Below, one piece after another: positions 45,869 through 57,579 of a DNA stretch of 64,000 bases. This DNA is from Heterostelium album PN500. Lineage: Eukaryota > Evosea > Eumycetozoa > Acytosteliales > Acytosteliaceae. The position numbers were made by a program, and so were the translations under genes. Location of the stretch: positions 62,857 through 126,856 of the forward strand of contig NW_008805063.1 in the NCBI RefSeq assembly GCF_000004825.1, read 5' to 3'. A model generated the notes under the pieces. That model was not told the origin of the DNA, made no database searches, and was given only the letters and a program-made list of their open reading frames with translations. Positions within the stretch are counted from its first letter, which is position 1; the number at the start of each line of letters is the position of its first letter.

Positions 45869-46213
45869 TTATTTGGCAGTTGGGGTCTTTCTAATGTAGG
45901 AGATGGTGTCTTTTACAGAGGTGATTCTATCAACTTCTTCGTCTGGGATTTCGATTCCAAATTCCTCTTCGACAGCGACCAAGATGTCAGCACTGTCCAA
46001 ACTGTCGAGTTCGAGCTCCTTGAAGGTGTCCGATGGCGAAACACTCTTACCAGCGCACTTGTCGTACTTTGAGATGACCTCGAGAATACGGTCGGTGACC
46101 TCCTTCTCTGAGAGACGGTGATCCGAGGAGAACGAACGGATCATCGATGATTGACCAGCCATCAAGACTGGACGTTGAATTTGAACCAATGATTTGAATG
46201 AACGTGACAACAT
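45869..46213 (-). CDS. ndufab1: Mitochondrial acyl carrier protein (NDUFAB1)
   Basis: Single exon, 114 aa, ATG at 46213. The first 30 residues form a mitochondrial presequence (Arg/Ser-rich, no acidic residues: MLSRSFKSLVQIQRP). The ACP domain carries the phosphopantetheine serine in ELDSLDSADILVAVEEEFGIEIP. It serves mitochondrial fatty acid synthesis (octanoate for lipoate), is a subunit of complex I and supports Fe-S and LYR-protein assembly. Codons are G+C-rich. It looks intact. Confidence 0.94.
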   Translation of the reverse strand: MLSRSFKSLVQIQRPVLMAGQSSMIRSFSSDHRLSEKEVTDRILEVISKYDKCAGKSVSPSDTFKELELDSLDSADILVAVEEEFGIEIPDEEVDRITSVKDTISYIRKTPTAK

Positions 46214-46762
46214 CTTTTTAAATCTTTATTATATATTGTTGTGGTTGTTGATATTGATATCTAAAATCTAATCTTTTGTTTGTTAATTATACAACTAGCT
46301 GTAAATATTTCGACTTTATACAAATGTATTTATTGATCACACACTCTGCTGCTTTTCAAAAAATTTAAAAAAAAAAAAATTAAAAAAATATGAAAGAGAA
46401 CAATGAATTGCGATTAATAAAAAAAAAAAAAAAAAAAAACTAAAAATCTATGAACTTTGGTGTGGAGCGAAACAGAAAAAAAGTTGCATAATAATGATAA
46501 TGTCATTGTTTTTTATCACACCAAAGTCTTGCTGCTAAAAAAAAATTTGTTGAACCAACACTTTTATAACGTTACCATATATATGACAATTCATTAATGA
46601 ATGTTTTAAATTAATTAATTAACTTTATTAATATATATTTATCTATTTAAAATGATTTATAACTAGTTATATTTAAACATTTTAAAACAACTTATTTAGA
46701 AATATATAAATAATAATAAATAAGTTGTTTTTATTTATTTATAAATAAAATAATATAAAAAA
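46214..46762. other. Divergent promoter region with inverted repeat
   Basis: AT-rich, 549 bp, between the ACP and LRR genes. It contains an 11-bp inverted repeat, ACTTTGGTGTG at 46454-46464 and CACACCAAAGT at 46517-46527. Confidence 0.6.
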
Positions 46763-48660
46763 ATGAATAAGAATTATAATATTAATAGAAATACTACTAG
46801 TGGTAGTGGTGTTACTTCGAAAATAACAACAAATAATAATAGTGTTAGTAGTTTAACAGAAAATAATAATATAGTTCAAAAACAAATACAACAACAATCA
46901 ACAAGTTCGATGTTTATACCAAAGCAAAATCGAAACTATCAAATTAGACAGACACCACCACCACCACAATCATCACAACTACAAAAGATTCAGGATGATC
47001 AGGACAATGTTACTCCACCTCCATTGAAAAAAGTTAAAAAAAATACGATTGTTATACCGATTGTATCTTCACCTACCTCTTCACCTTCAAAATCTAAATC
47101 ATCATCATCATCATCTTCAAACAACAAACACACAAACAATAAAAGTGTTAAATTCAAAGAAAATGAAGAAATAATTATAAAACAAAATAAAAACTATTCG
47201 ACAACAACCACAACCACTACGTCAAATTCAAATGAAAGTGGAAACATTATCGATCAACAACAACAACAACAACCAAACAAGACATTACCAATTATCATTC
47301 AAAAATATATAATAGAGCTGATAGTTGATGATTGTCACCGTTCACTGAGAGCTGTCAATCGAGTTTGGCGAAAGACATCCGATGCGTTTGTGCGTGCTCT
47401 CACCGTGTATTTTAGTGATCTTCACATCACCGCGTCACAGGCATATACATCGGAGACGTTCCAAAGTAAATTGATAAGCGAATACCTCTCGTTGCGATCG
47501 ATCTCTTTTGTCAATGCCGACTCCTACCAGTCGGTGATTGGCGTAAGTCGTCATCTGTTCAACGCATACATCTACCCGTTCATCAGAAACACACTGCGGC
47601 GTTGCACAACACTCGAATCCGTTACTATCAAGGGTTATCCACTTTCATTGATCGATGTTACCAGTAACAACAAGCAACAGGATGGCGATGATGACAGTGG
47701 CGACCAAGACTACAACCGCCTGTATCTTCCACCGCAGATACGCTCACTCAAACTAAAGAACATAGGGCTGTACTCATCGCAGTCACTCCACTCGTTCTTT
47801 GTATTCTCACTGCCGACCAGCCACACTCTGGAGACTCTCCAAATCTCTGAGCACATCGACGACACCGACCTGGACATCCTCGTCAACCTCTTTGAGACGC
47901 GACAACTCCTTTCACTCCGGCGACTTTGTCTCTCGAGAAATCGTTCGAATCAACTGGGACAATCAATACGCAAGATACTCCGATGCGTCGGTGAATCAAG
48001 ACAGCTGTTTTCACTGGTGGATCTTGACCTCCCTAATAACGCCATCGGCGACAATGAGCTGTCAAACATGCTAGCCACCCTGCCATACTCTGGACTGCAA
48101 TCACTCAGTCTCCGCGAGAATAGAATCACTCTTAACACCGGAAACACTATTAACTTTGGTCCGCTCGTCCATCTCGACCTCTCAAAGAACAACATCAACG
48201 TGAACGGTGTTAAAGCGCTCGGTGCTTATCTTGCCGGCAGTTCGTCCGGACAACTTCAACAACAACAAAACCAACTAGAATCACTCGATTTAAGTTACAA
48301 TACGCTTGGTGTTGACGGTGCAAAGAAACTGGCAAAGTCACTGGCTGGTCACCAAGTACTCGCGCAGCTGGATTTGTCATTCAACAGGATATGTAACGAT
48401 GGATTCGAATACTTGGTAATTGCACTACGAAAGAACCGAATACAACAGCTAGTATTACAATCGAACCAGATCGATAACCGATGTGCCAAGACGCTGTTGC
48501 AGTTGCTTGTTGAGCGGTCAGCAGCAACAACAGTTCCATTGACAAACATCAATCTAGCTACCAATCGATTTGGTATCACCGGATTCAAAGATACCTTTCA
48601 TTCACTCTCGAAATACAACCGAATTCAAATCATAGGTGAGACAACCATCTATTCAAACTT

Positions 48661-48698
<38 letters not shown>

Positions 48699-48985
48699 CA
48701 CAACCACCAACACAATATATAGATCAAAATGTTACTTCAACAACTACAACAACAAACAACACGATAAACATTACAACAAAACCAACCGAAATGAATATAT
48801 CAACATTAAATCAACCTGAAAACACTCCAACTACAACAACAACTATACATCAAACTGAATGTAATATCAATTTAACAGGTAACAAGTTAACAATGGATGG
48901 TGCAACTAAACATTTGAAGACTTTCCAAGAAGATTCAAAGAATATTAATAAAACAATTTACAAACAGATTTCAATTAATCTGTGA
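46763..48985 (+). CDS. Leucine-rich-repeat protein (RI-type) with F-box-like N-terminus
   Basis: Single exon, 740 aa. Residues 1-170 are Asn/Ser/Thr/Gln-rich. An F-box-like helix pair follows (LPIIIQKYIIELIVDDCHRS, RAVNRVWRKTSDAF). From about 330 to 620 there are ribonuclease-inhibitor-type LRRs (LVDLDLPNNAIGDNELSNML, LVHLDLSKNNINVNGVKALG, LESLDLSYNTLGVDGAKKL, LAQLDLSFNRICNDGFEYL). After a Gln/Thr-rich spacer one more LRR-like piece (NLTGNKLTMDGATKHL) ends the protein. The F-box assignment is weak. The role could be as a substrate receptor or a Ran-GAP-like scaffold. Confidence 0.8.
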
Positions 48986-49076
48986 AACAGTTATATAACA
49001 AAGTTTAGTTTGTTTATATTATATTATAGTTTTATTATAGTTTTTTGTTTTATTAAAAATTTAGGTAATTATTATT

Positions 49077-50394
49077 TTATGCAGCTTCAGTCATTTCTTG
49101 TGTTTGTTGTTGTTGTGATGATGTTGATGATGATGTTGTTAATGCTTGTTTGAATGTCTCTGGTATCGATTGGTTAAAGTATTTCTCTATGTTTTGTTGA
49201 AGTTGTTGTTGATTCTCTGGAGTGGCAAGTTGATATTGTGCACCGAATTGTTTGGCGGCGTCTTCGAGTGTAGCAACCTTGGATTCGTTGATTCTTGGGA
49301 GAAGACGGTGTTGATTGTCTCCCGATGCAATGATGGCGGCATGCACGGTCGATACACCGACCTTGTCTTCCGGTAGGAATACATAGCCGTCGAGTGTCTC
49401 CAGAGTGGCACCGACCGTATTGTTGATGATCGCTTCACGCAACACCGTCTTGAGCATATACTCACCGATGTTGAGCGGCGACTGTGACTCTTCCTCTGGT
49501 TGGCTCGACATCTCCGAGAGGAATGGCACGACGGCAGCAACGTTGCCGGAACGCTTCAAACCCTTGGCGACAGTCGGCATGAACAGGTTCGACATGGCAT
49601 GACGCTTGAGATGTGTGCGCATCAGCTTGATGGCGGCATCCAACTGGTCGGCACGCAACAACTGGTAGATAGTCTTGGCGACTATCGTCTGCGATGGGAA
49701 GATCTGGAAGGTACGCGAGTTGATCAGGATGTCCGACCAGACCTGCCACTGATTGACACGGTCGACCGCGTAGTAGATCTGAGAGATGTGTGCACTGTTG
49801 AAGTATGTCGATTTCTGGTTACGAATCGACTTGTAGAAGAGCAGTGCCTCTTCGAATTGCTCGAGTGTCTTTACCTTCATGAAGAGTGTCGCAGTGTGAG
49901 CGGCGAGCACAACCTTGTACTTTTGCAGCTTGTCCTTGAGGTTTTGGAGTGCCTCCTCGAAGCTGAGTGGGTCAATCGAGACCTTGTTGGCCTCTGTGAA
50001 CTTTCTCTCTGCTTCCTCCTTTAACAACTTTGCTTGAGCATCACGCTTCTCCTTGATCTTTTGGAATTGCTTTTGACTGAGAGTTGAATAGTCATTGTTT
50101 AAAATCAAAGATGATGATGATGCTTGTCCAACCAACGATGTTGTATTTGTACTGTGATTATTATTGAATCTACTATTTATTCCACTACCATTATTATTAT
50201 TATTATTATTATTATTGTTATTATTCAGAGCAACTGTAACATAACATATTATATATGATGATTTACTCAAATTAGTAAAACTTTAAATTCTTGGCAAAAA
50301 GCACATATTCGAATATTCACATGATTAACTTACCTCTTGAAGTAGAAGTTGATGAAGATCTATAAATATTATATAAACATCTGTTTCCGATCAT
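49077..50394 (-). CDS. Mitochondrial helical-repeat (PPR-like) protein
   Basis: Two exons, 50334-50394 and 49077-50233, phase 1, 405 aa. The first exon supplies a mitochondrial-type N-terminus (MIGNRCLYNIYRSSSTSTSR) followed by an Asn run. The body is alpha-helical with pentatricopeptide-like units: FEEALLFYKSIRNQKSTYFN, LDAAIKLMRTHLKRHA, and VAKGLKRSGNVAAVVPFLSEM. It ends in a Ser/Gln tail. It could be a mitoribosomal protein of the MRPS27 kind or another RNA-binding organelle factor; I cannot decide. The G+C-rich codons suggest steady expression. Confidence 0.6.
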
Positions 50395-50646
50395 TTTCGC
50401 TGTATTTCTATATATATTGATTAATATACTATATTAATATAAAAATTGATCGATTGAAAAAGAAGATAACAATAATCACTAATAATAATGACACACCCAC
50501 ACTGATCAGTGAAAAAAAACGAAGACGCACCACTCACTCAATGATCATATGATTTGTTTTAAAAAAAAAATAAAAATTTTTATTTAAATAGTTTTTCTCA
50601 TTTTTTTTATAAGTTAATAAACAAGTTAAATTAAATTAAATTAATA

Positions 50647-51559
50647 ATGGCAAATAGTAAATATGAATATGTAAAGTTATTTGAGCAACCTGATTCATTA
50701 CTGCCGAATGTATGGATCGTTGTCAGAGTAGATGGTAGAGGTTTTCACAAATTCACACAGAAACACGATTATGCAAAACCAAACGATGATCGTGGACTCA
50801 ATCTGATGAATCGTTGTGCTTTAGAGGTATGCAAAGAATTCACTGATATAGTTATTGCATTCGGTGAAAGTGATGAATATAGGTAAGTAACTAGTTACCT
50901 AAATAAATAATGAATACATTTATTTATTAATAATTATAATTATTATTTAGTTTTGTATTGAAAAAACAGTGTACATTATTCGAAAGAAGAGAAAGTAAAA
51001 TTACATCATCTATAGTTAGTTACTTCTCAAGTCAATTTGTTTATAGATGGAAAGAGTATTTCGGTGATTTCGAATTGAAATATCCACCAACATTCGATAG
51101 TCGTGCCGTTTGTTATCCATCAGATCAGAATTTAAGGTTGGTTTATAAAAATTGTTATTATTATCATTATTTTATTTATTATTTATTAATTATTTCTATA
51201 GAGATTATCTTAGTTGGAGACAAGCAGATACACATATCAATAATTTATATAATACAGCATATTGGGCATTGGTGCTGAAGGGTGGCAAGACACCGAATGA
51301 AGCAGAGTTGGAACTGAGAGGAACTCTCTCTGAGCAAAAGAATGAAATTCTCTTTTCGAGATTCGCCATCAACTATAATAATCTACCGCAAATGTATCGA
51401 AAAGGAAGTGTTATCTACCGAAAGATGGTTGCAGAGGAACGTATCGACAGTCGGACAGGTCAACCCACAACCAAACAAAAGAAACGTTTGGTCACAGAGC
51501 ACATCGATATTATTTCAGATTCATTTTGGAAAGAGAATCCAGATTTATTGAAAAACTAG
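50647..51559 (+). CDS. thg1: tRNA-His guanylyltransferase (Thg1)
   Basis: Three exons, 50647-50882, 50951-51136, 51202-51559, 259 aa. Motifs of the Thg1 reverse (3'-5') polymerase palm: [13 protein letters not shown] with the metal-binding Asp, [20 protein letters not shown], and [12 protein letters not shown] with the second acidic pair. Further along come [38 protein letters not shown] and a C-terminal [18 protein letters not shown]. It adds G-1 to tRNA-His. The intron 2 donor is GTTGGT rather than GTAAGT. Dictyostelids also have Thg1-like repair enzymes; the C-terminal match to canonical Thg1 favours that form. Confidence 0.9.
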
Positions 51560-52468
51560 TGAAACCAATACATATAGTTATATAAACTAGAAACAACTAA
51601 TACTTATAATAATTATAAATAAATAAATAATAAAATAATTATTATAATTTAAAAACGATTCATTGATTTTTACATAGGTCCCATAACAAAACGAACGAAA
51701 AATAATGATTTTGGTGGCAAAAATCGAAAAAAAAAAGGTGATGTTGATGACGATGTTTGGTTATGGTCGACTATCGCTGGTCATAGCTATTCTCTGGAGG
51801 GAGTTTTTCTCTCCTTGAATCAAATTACATCACATTGTGTTATCAATACAGAGCAAAAGGTAATTCATAGTACTTAATAAGCTTGTCCCATGGTTATTAT
51901 GTCTCCATTTATCCAACATTATTTTCAATTTCAACAATATAACATTTTTTAAAGATTCAAATAAAAGATATAATATCTCCTACTACCACAGCAAAGTTTT
52001 GAAAAGTCTTTAGTTATTTTTAGTTTGTTGCAACAAATTAACTGTTAATATAATGTAAGGGTATAGGGTGCTAAATACTTGTAAAATTATAATCTGTGTG
52101 TTCAGTAACAGTATAGAACCCTTTGTTTATCAAATAATATTTACTTACTGTAGCTACTATTTTACCTCTACTTCTTTATGATTAGAAATCTATAAAAATA
52201 TAAAAAACGAATATTGCTTTGTTTTAAATAGGATTTAAAATCACATGCTCTTTGTATTTATCTAAATTTTGTATTTATTATATCAAATAAAAAAATTCAA
52301 AAATAAAAAAATTAAATGGTTGCACTTAACAGTTAATAAAAAATTTTAATTGTGAAGATCTTTATAAACTTGCACATTTAATAATGGTTCAGTTTATAAT
52401 TAGTGTGGGTTGTGTGTTTAAAGAAACTGTTTTCAAAAGTTTATGTTATTTCAAAAGAATACTTCAAA
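51560..52468. other. Intergenic region with orphan coding-like fragment
   Basis: AT-rich spacer between Thg1 and the broken kinase gene, apart from the open stretch at 51651-51878 listed separately. Confidence 0.5.
51651..51878 (+). pseudogene. Orphan exon-like open stretch, unknown
   Basis: About 75 codons without a stop and with clearly protein-like composition, reading through KRTKNNDFGGKNRKKK and DDDVWLWSTIAGHSYSLEG to NQITSHCVINTEQK, followed by a usable donor (AAG|GTAATTC) and preceded by a usable acceptor (TTTTTACATAG). There is no start codon or partner exon nearby. It may be a remnant of a gene or mobile element, or an exon of a gene I failed to assemble. I do not recognise the sequence. 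Confidence 0.3.
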
Positions 52469-54282
52469 ATGAATACAAATAGTATCAAAAAAACAGATAG
52501 ATTAATCAATGGAAATCATATCTTGGAATTTAATTTTGTGGGACTATTCATTGATAGACTCTTGGTTTTAGTTTATAATCATTTGAAAGATAAAGATAAT
52601 ATCACAATCGTTGGAAATATCAATATTAATAATAATGTGATTGTAATACCAGATACAGTCGATACTGAATACCAATTAATAATATTAGCATCGGGTTCTT
52701 CCAAATCAAAGTTAGTTTCCATACCGATGTGCTTGGAGTTATTAAACAAATCTCAATCATACTTAATCGATATTCAAGAATGTCAATACAAATACAACCT
52801 TAGCTATTTCAAACAATTACATATCGTTAATAACAAACAGTATCATTCAATAACTAGATTTCCTAATTGTAATGGTATCAATGATGTTTATCTAGTAGGT
52901 TATAAGAGAAGACTGGTAAGATCGTTTCGATATCTAATCAATTCATATTCCCCAGAAACTAACAAACAAATCAATTACAAAAGTATGTTTATAAAAAGAT
53001 AAACTATAAAGCTAATCAAAAATGTTATGAAGCAGCATTGAATGAAATCAAAGCAATGAAATTACTCAAAGGTAATCCAAGATTCATTCAAATTTTTGAC
53101 CATCACGATGATAGAGATAACCAAACCTTTCATATCATCACTAAATATAGTTATGGTGGTGATCTTTCTCAAAAGTATAAACGTTTAATTGATCAAAATC
53201 TGTATGTATAAAATAATACTTTACTATTATCGAGATATTAAAGAAATAGAGTATAACTAACCAACCACTTTTTTATTGATTATAAAAATAGAATCTTTGG
53301 CGAGACAGATATCAGTAAATATATTTCGCAGCTTTTCAATATTCTTTTGGATCTTGATAAGCATGGAATTGTTCATTGTGATATCAAGCCATCAAACATA
53401 TTCATTGGTAAAAGTGAATTTAGTTGGACTTTGAGACTTGGTGATTTTGGCAGTTGTAAATTTCTTGATGAAGAGCCAGCCTTTCAGTTACAAGGTACAA
53501 TAGAAGACCTCCAGGAAGCAGGTGATTTAATTGTGAAATCTATCGACGATGAAATATCAAAGCCCACCATTTGTCCAATAAACACAAATACACTTGTAAA
53601 AGCAACTCGTGGGACAATTGGTTATATTTCACCGGTAAATGAAACTCTATTTAATTGAATATTTTTTAAATAAAATTCTAATAATACTATACAACTAGGA
53701 AGCAATGAATAGACAATATGCTCAATCATGTGATATCTTTTCAATTGGATCAACCATTCTCAAGTTATTAACTTGGTAAATATTCATTCGATTATTATTT
53801 TCAAATTGATATTAACTCTATATATTTAATATTTAAATTTAAAAGTCATCAGGATGATCGAAATAATCATCAATTGTTCCAATCGAAACAAGAAATTAAG
53901 ATTTCGGAATCCAGATATTCTAACTATTGATTGAATTTATTCATCGATTGTTGGATCAGAGTCCAAAGAATAGAGAATCATTGGATCAACTATTAAACCA
54001 GTATATGGATATTATCACCAATCATCATTCAATTACATTCAATGTAAATACTATTTTCGAAAATAATTCTGAACTCTGGAAATTTATTTAGGTAGTCAGA
54101 AAAAATTTGAAGCATTGATAATAACAAATTCAAGTGATTCACTTGCATTTATCAAAGAATATTATCCAGAATACTATTCAACACACAATTTATCCAAGAT
54201 CAGAGATTTCTTTGTCGATTCTGAAAACAACAAAATCAAAGGAGAATATATCACCGCTCTCCTATTAACACAACAATTTTAA
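52469..54282 (+). pseudogene. Protein kinase pseudogene
   Basis: Starts at ATG 52469 with about 170 residues of dictyostelid-specific sequence, then a kinase domain: VYKKINYKA (beta-3 lysine), EIKAMKLLKGNPRFIQIF, the catalytic loop IVHCDIKPSNIFIG, RLGDFGSCK (DFG), GTIGYISP|EAMNRQYAQSCDIFSIGS and a C-lobe helix LIEFIHRLLDQSPKNRESL. Exon borders at 53201/53292 and 53634/53699 are canonical. The frame changes near 52980, before the beta-3 strand, and again near 53930, before the C-lobe helix, so the gene looks recently inactivated; assembly indels are the alternative. No glycine loop is evident. All catalytic residues are otherwise kept. Confidence 0.65.
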
Positions 54283-55788
54283 ATAAAATATTTTTAACAA
54301 CTTTTTTGAACTTTTCAAGTTTCTGTATTTTTTAAAAATCACAATTAATTAAAAAATGTTTTTTATTACATTATATAAATTAGGCCATGTATCTATGAAG
54401 AAAGAACAACGTTACCTCTGAAAAAAAAAAAAACAAAAAAAAAAAAAAAGTGGTGGAACAAAAAAAAAAGATAGTACAACAATAATTCTTTTTATTAAGT
54501 TTTTGCAAATTATCTTTAAAACAATCATCTCCTAATAGTTTAAAAAAGAAGATATAATTTATTTATAAAACAAACCCAGATTTCTGTAATGCTCTTAAAG
54601 TTATTTTTAACAACAATCTTATATTTAGAAATTTTATCAAAGCACACATATTCACCATGTGTTGAAATAATGTTAATTTGGTTTTAAATAACTTTCTCTT
54701 TTTCTTTTTATTATAAAATACAATATATTATATCAAAAACAACCATTAATTAAATAGTTTTGGGTCTGTCTCGATCACTTTATACTTTTAAAACAAATAC
54801 TCACACATCTTTGCAGCTTATTTGCTTAATTGTTTGTTATCTTTTACCTAGTGTTGAATGTTCAGTGCGAAAACAGAATACTTGTGGTGATTGGTGTTAA
54901 ACAACTGTTTAATTGTGATTTTTATTTTGCTGCAATCTTTTATTATTATTATATTTACAAAAGCAAAAGTGGAAGGTAGACCTTGACATTTATATATTTG
55001 CGAGACTTCACCTCCACTATTAATAAAAGTAATATTAAAATAACTTTGAATTTTCAAAACGATAATAAACATATTTGTATGGAAGATTTCAATAGGTTTA
55101 CTTAATGCAATCAAAGGTACAAGTTAATTTCGCTATCCAAACCACACCTCACACCCTTTTTTAAAAAGTCAACTTGTCAAGTCTTATCTTTAACTTTATG
55201 TCATGATAACAATAAACAAATACAATTCTTTGTAAAGTAAAGATATTTAATTTTGTTTGGCTAAAGCCAAATATAATTGTAAATCGTCTACCGCATCATT
55301 TACTTGTTTAGTTGTTGTGTTTTGTTTGAAAAAGTTGTACAATTTCAAGATGAATGGTAATCTAAATCCAAACGAAACAAACTAATGGGTATCATATGGT
55401 TTTTATTTGTTATTGGTGATAGACACTTTTTTTTTGGATTTATTCGATATACTTGTAGTTTGTTTTTTTTTAAAAAAAAGAAATTTCTAATTGCAACTTG
55501 TATTTCAAACAAAAGAATACCCTTTATTTGGATTACTTTAAACTGAAAATCTAGATTGTATCCAATAAGATTATGATCTCGAATTTACATTGGAATTTAA
55601 TGGATTTTACAATCAACTATAAAAGCGTTTGCATTTTTGCAATGTATAATAAAACAAAACATAAAACAATTAAAAATAAAGATATTTATTTTGTATCAAT
55701 AGATATTCAACTTTCTGTATAAGTATTTGTATTATTTTTATAAAATAATTTCCAAGAGTCAAGAAGACTTGAACAAAAAAACAAAATA
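54283..55788. other. Intergenic region upstream of cellulase gene
   Basis: 1.5 kb, AT-rich. Its right end carries the cellulase promoter with a TATA box at 55618. No coding or RNA signal seen. Confidence 0.55.
55618..55625 (+). promoter_or_regulatory. TATA box upstream of cellulase gene
   Basis: TATAAAAG, about 165 bp upstream of the ATG at 55789, after a T/A-rich region. A long 5' UTR would follow. Confidence 0.4.
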
Positions 55789-57579
55789 ATGAAATTTATA
55801 AAATTATCAATTGTATTATTATTATCTGTATTTGTATCAATAAATGTTGCACAAAATGAAATCGATTATTGTATACCACTGCATGCATCTTTGATGTTCT
55901 ATAAGGCTCAGAGAGCTGGTAAGCTTCCGGATAACGATGTTCCATGGCGTGAAGATTCAGTTTTGAATGATGGACAACAACTCAACATCGATTTATCTGG
56001 TGGTTATTTCGATGCCGGTGACTATATTAAATTCACTTTCCCACTCGCCTACACTATGACAACTCTGGGTTGGTCATACCTCTTATTCCAAGACAACATC
56101 GCGAACAAGTGCCATCTAAAAGATGACTATCTCTCAGTTTTGAAATATGGAACCGACTGGATCATGAATGCTCATTACAAAGCTAACAACTTGGTAACCC
56201 AAGTCGATGTAATGAGTTCACATTACCAATGGAACCGTCCATCTGATGTAACATACCCACGAGAAATATTCACTGTGGACAACACTCAACCATGTACCGA
56301 CGTAGCAATGCAATCCGCTTCTGCATTGGCAGTAGCATCGCTTGTATTTGCCGACACCAACCCATCCTACTCTACTCAGCTACTCAACAAAGCCAAATCA
56401 TTGTATTCTCTAGGTAAAGCGTGTCCACTCGGAACCATGGCTGTTCCAGACTATTCCGATCATGGCAGACAGGGTTACGAATCCCATGGATACGAAGACG
56501 AACTTATCTGGGCTTCGATATGCATGTATTTGGCTACTGGTAGATCTACCACCTACCTCTCCGACTTGACAAACAATCTCAAGAAACTACAAGGTCGTAA
56601 CTTTGCAAATGATATTTGGGGTTCCATGTTAAGCTGGGATTCTAAATACTCTGCTTCCTTGTTGATGTCACTCAAATCATTGTCATCCGACCCCAACTTC
56701 TCTCAATTCTTAAACAACTTCCAATCGAAATCCAATGATATTGCCCAAAGCTGGATAAATCAACCCAATTTTTCCAATGGAATTGTATCAGGTATTGCAA
56801 AGTGGGGCAACAACCGCTATGCAATGGGAGGTGCATTTCTTGCTGCAGTTATAAACACACCGGCTTCTAAACGATGGGCAACCGAGCAAGTCAATTGTGT
56901 GCTCGGCCAATGTCCGGCAAACTCGAAATCATTTGTAATTGGATATGGAAATAACTATGCGCAATTCCCGCATCACCGAGCTGCTCACAATCCATTGCCA
57001 AATCCATCTCTATCCGAAAATTATCCGGTTGCAACCACCTACAAAATACTGGGAGCACTAATTGGTGGACCATCAATTGAAAACTCAACCTACGAAGATG
57101 CTCGTAAAAACTATCAACAAAACGAACCTGCTATCGATTATAATGCTGCATTTACTGGTGCTTTAGCTGCTCTTGTAAGTTTCGAACACTCTGGAGGTTA
57201 CAATGGAAATCCATCATCATTCCAATCGACTACTTCTTCAACAACATCGACAACTTTGCAACCAACTTCAACATCGACATCATCCCAATCGACTACTTCT
57301 TCAAAAACATCGACATCTTCACAACCCACTACAATATCTACTTCTACTACCTCCTTGCCAACTTTAAGCTCAACTATAACAACCTACCAAACAACTAACA
57401 CCAAAACTACAACTTCGCCATCAACTTCCTCGAAACCAATATCAACTCCATCTACTACCTCACGTCTTACAACCAATGGTGAAGAACCATCTGAAGATCC
57501 TACTATTGCCAGTGGATTTACATTAAAATCATCAAGTATTTTTGTACTATTAGCTATCATTACTTTATTAACCTGTTAG
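55789..57579 (+). CDS. Secreted or GPI-anchored endoglucanase, glycoside hydrolase family 9
   Basis: Single exon, 596 aa. Signal peptide of about 21 residues, then a GH9 catalytic domain: SGGYFDAGDYIKFTFPLAYT with the catalytic base aspartates, YVYP-equivalent YGNNYAQFPHHRAAHN, and the C-terminal acid region YEDARKNYQQNEPAIDYNAAFTGALAAL with the catalytic Glu. After it comes a Ser/Thr-rich linker of about 100 residues with repeats of TSTSSQSTTSS type, then a hydrophobic end (SIFVLLAIITLLTC) that looks like a GPI-anchor signal. It cleaves beta-1,4-glucan; dictyostelids use such enzymes (celA type) on spore and stalk cellulose during germination. It looks intact. Confidence 0.92.
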   Translation: MKFIKLSIVLLLSVFVSINVAQNEIDYCIPLHASLMFYKAQRAGKLPDNDVPWREDSVLNDGQQLNIDLSGGYFDAGDYIKFTFPLAYTMTTLGWSYLLFQDNIANKCHLKDDYLSVLKYGTDWIMNAHYKANNLVTQVDVMSSHYQWNRPSDVTYPREIFTVDNTQPCTDVAMQSASALAVASLVFADTNPSYSTQLLNKAKSLYSLGKACPLGTMAVPDYSDHGRQGYESHGYEDELIWASICMYLATGRSTTYLSDLTNNLKKLQGRNFANDIWGSMLSWDSKYSASLLMSLKSLSSDPNFSQFLNNFQSKSNDIAQSWINQPNFSNGIVSGIAKWGNNRYAMGGAFLAAVINTPASKRWATEQVNCVLGQCPANSKSFVIGYGNNYAQFPHHRAAHNPLPNPSLSENYPVATTYKILGALIGGPSIENSTYEDARKNYQQNEPAIDYNAAFTGALAALVSFEHSGGYNGNPSSFQSTTSSTTSTTLQPTSTSTSSQSTTSSKTSTSSQPTTISTSTTSLPTLSSTITTYQTTNTKTTTSPSTSSKPISTPSTTSRLTTNGEEPSEDPTIASGFTLKSSSIFVLLAIITLLTC

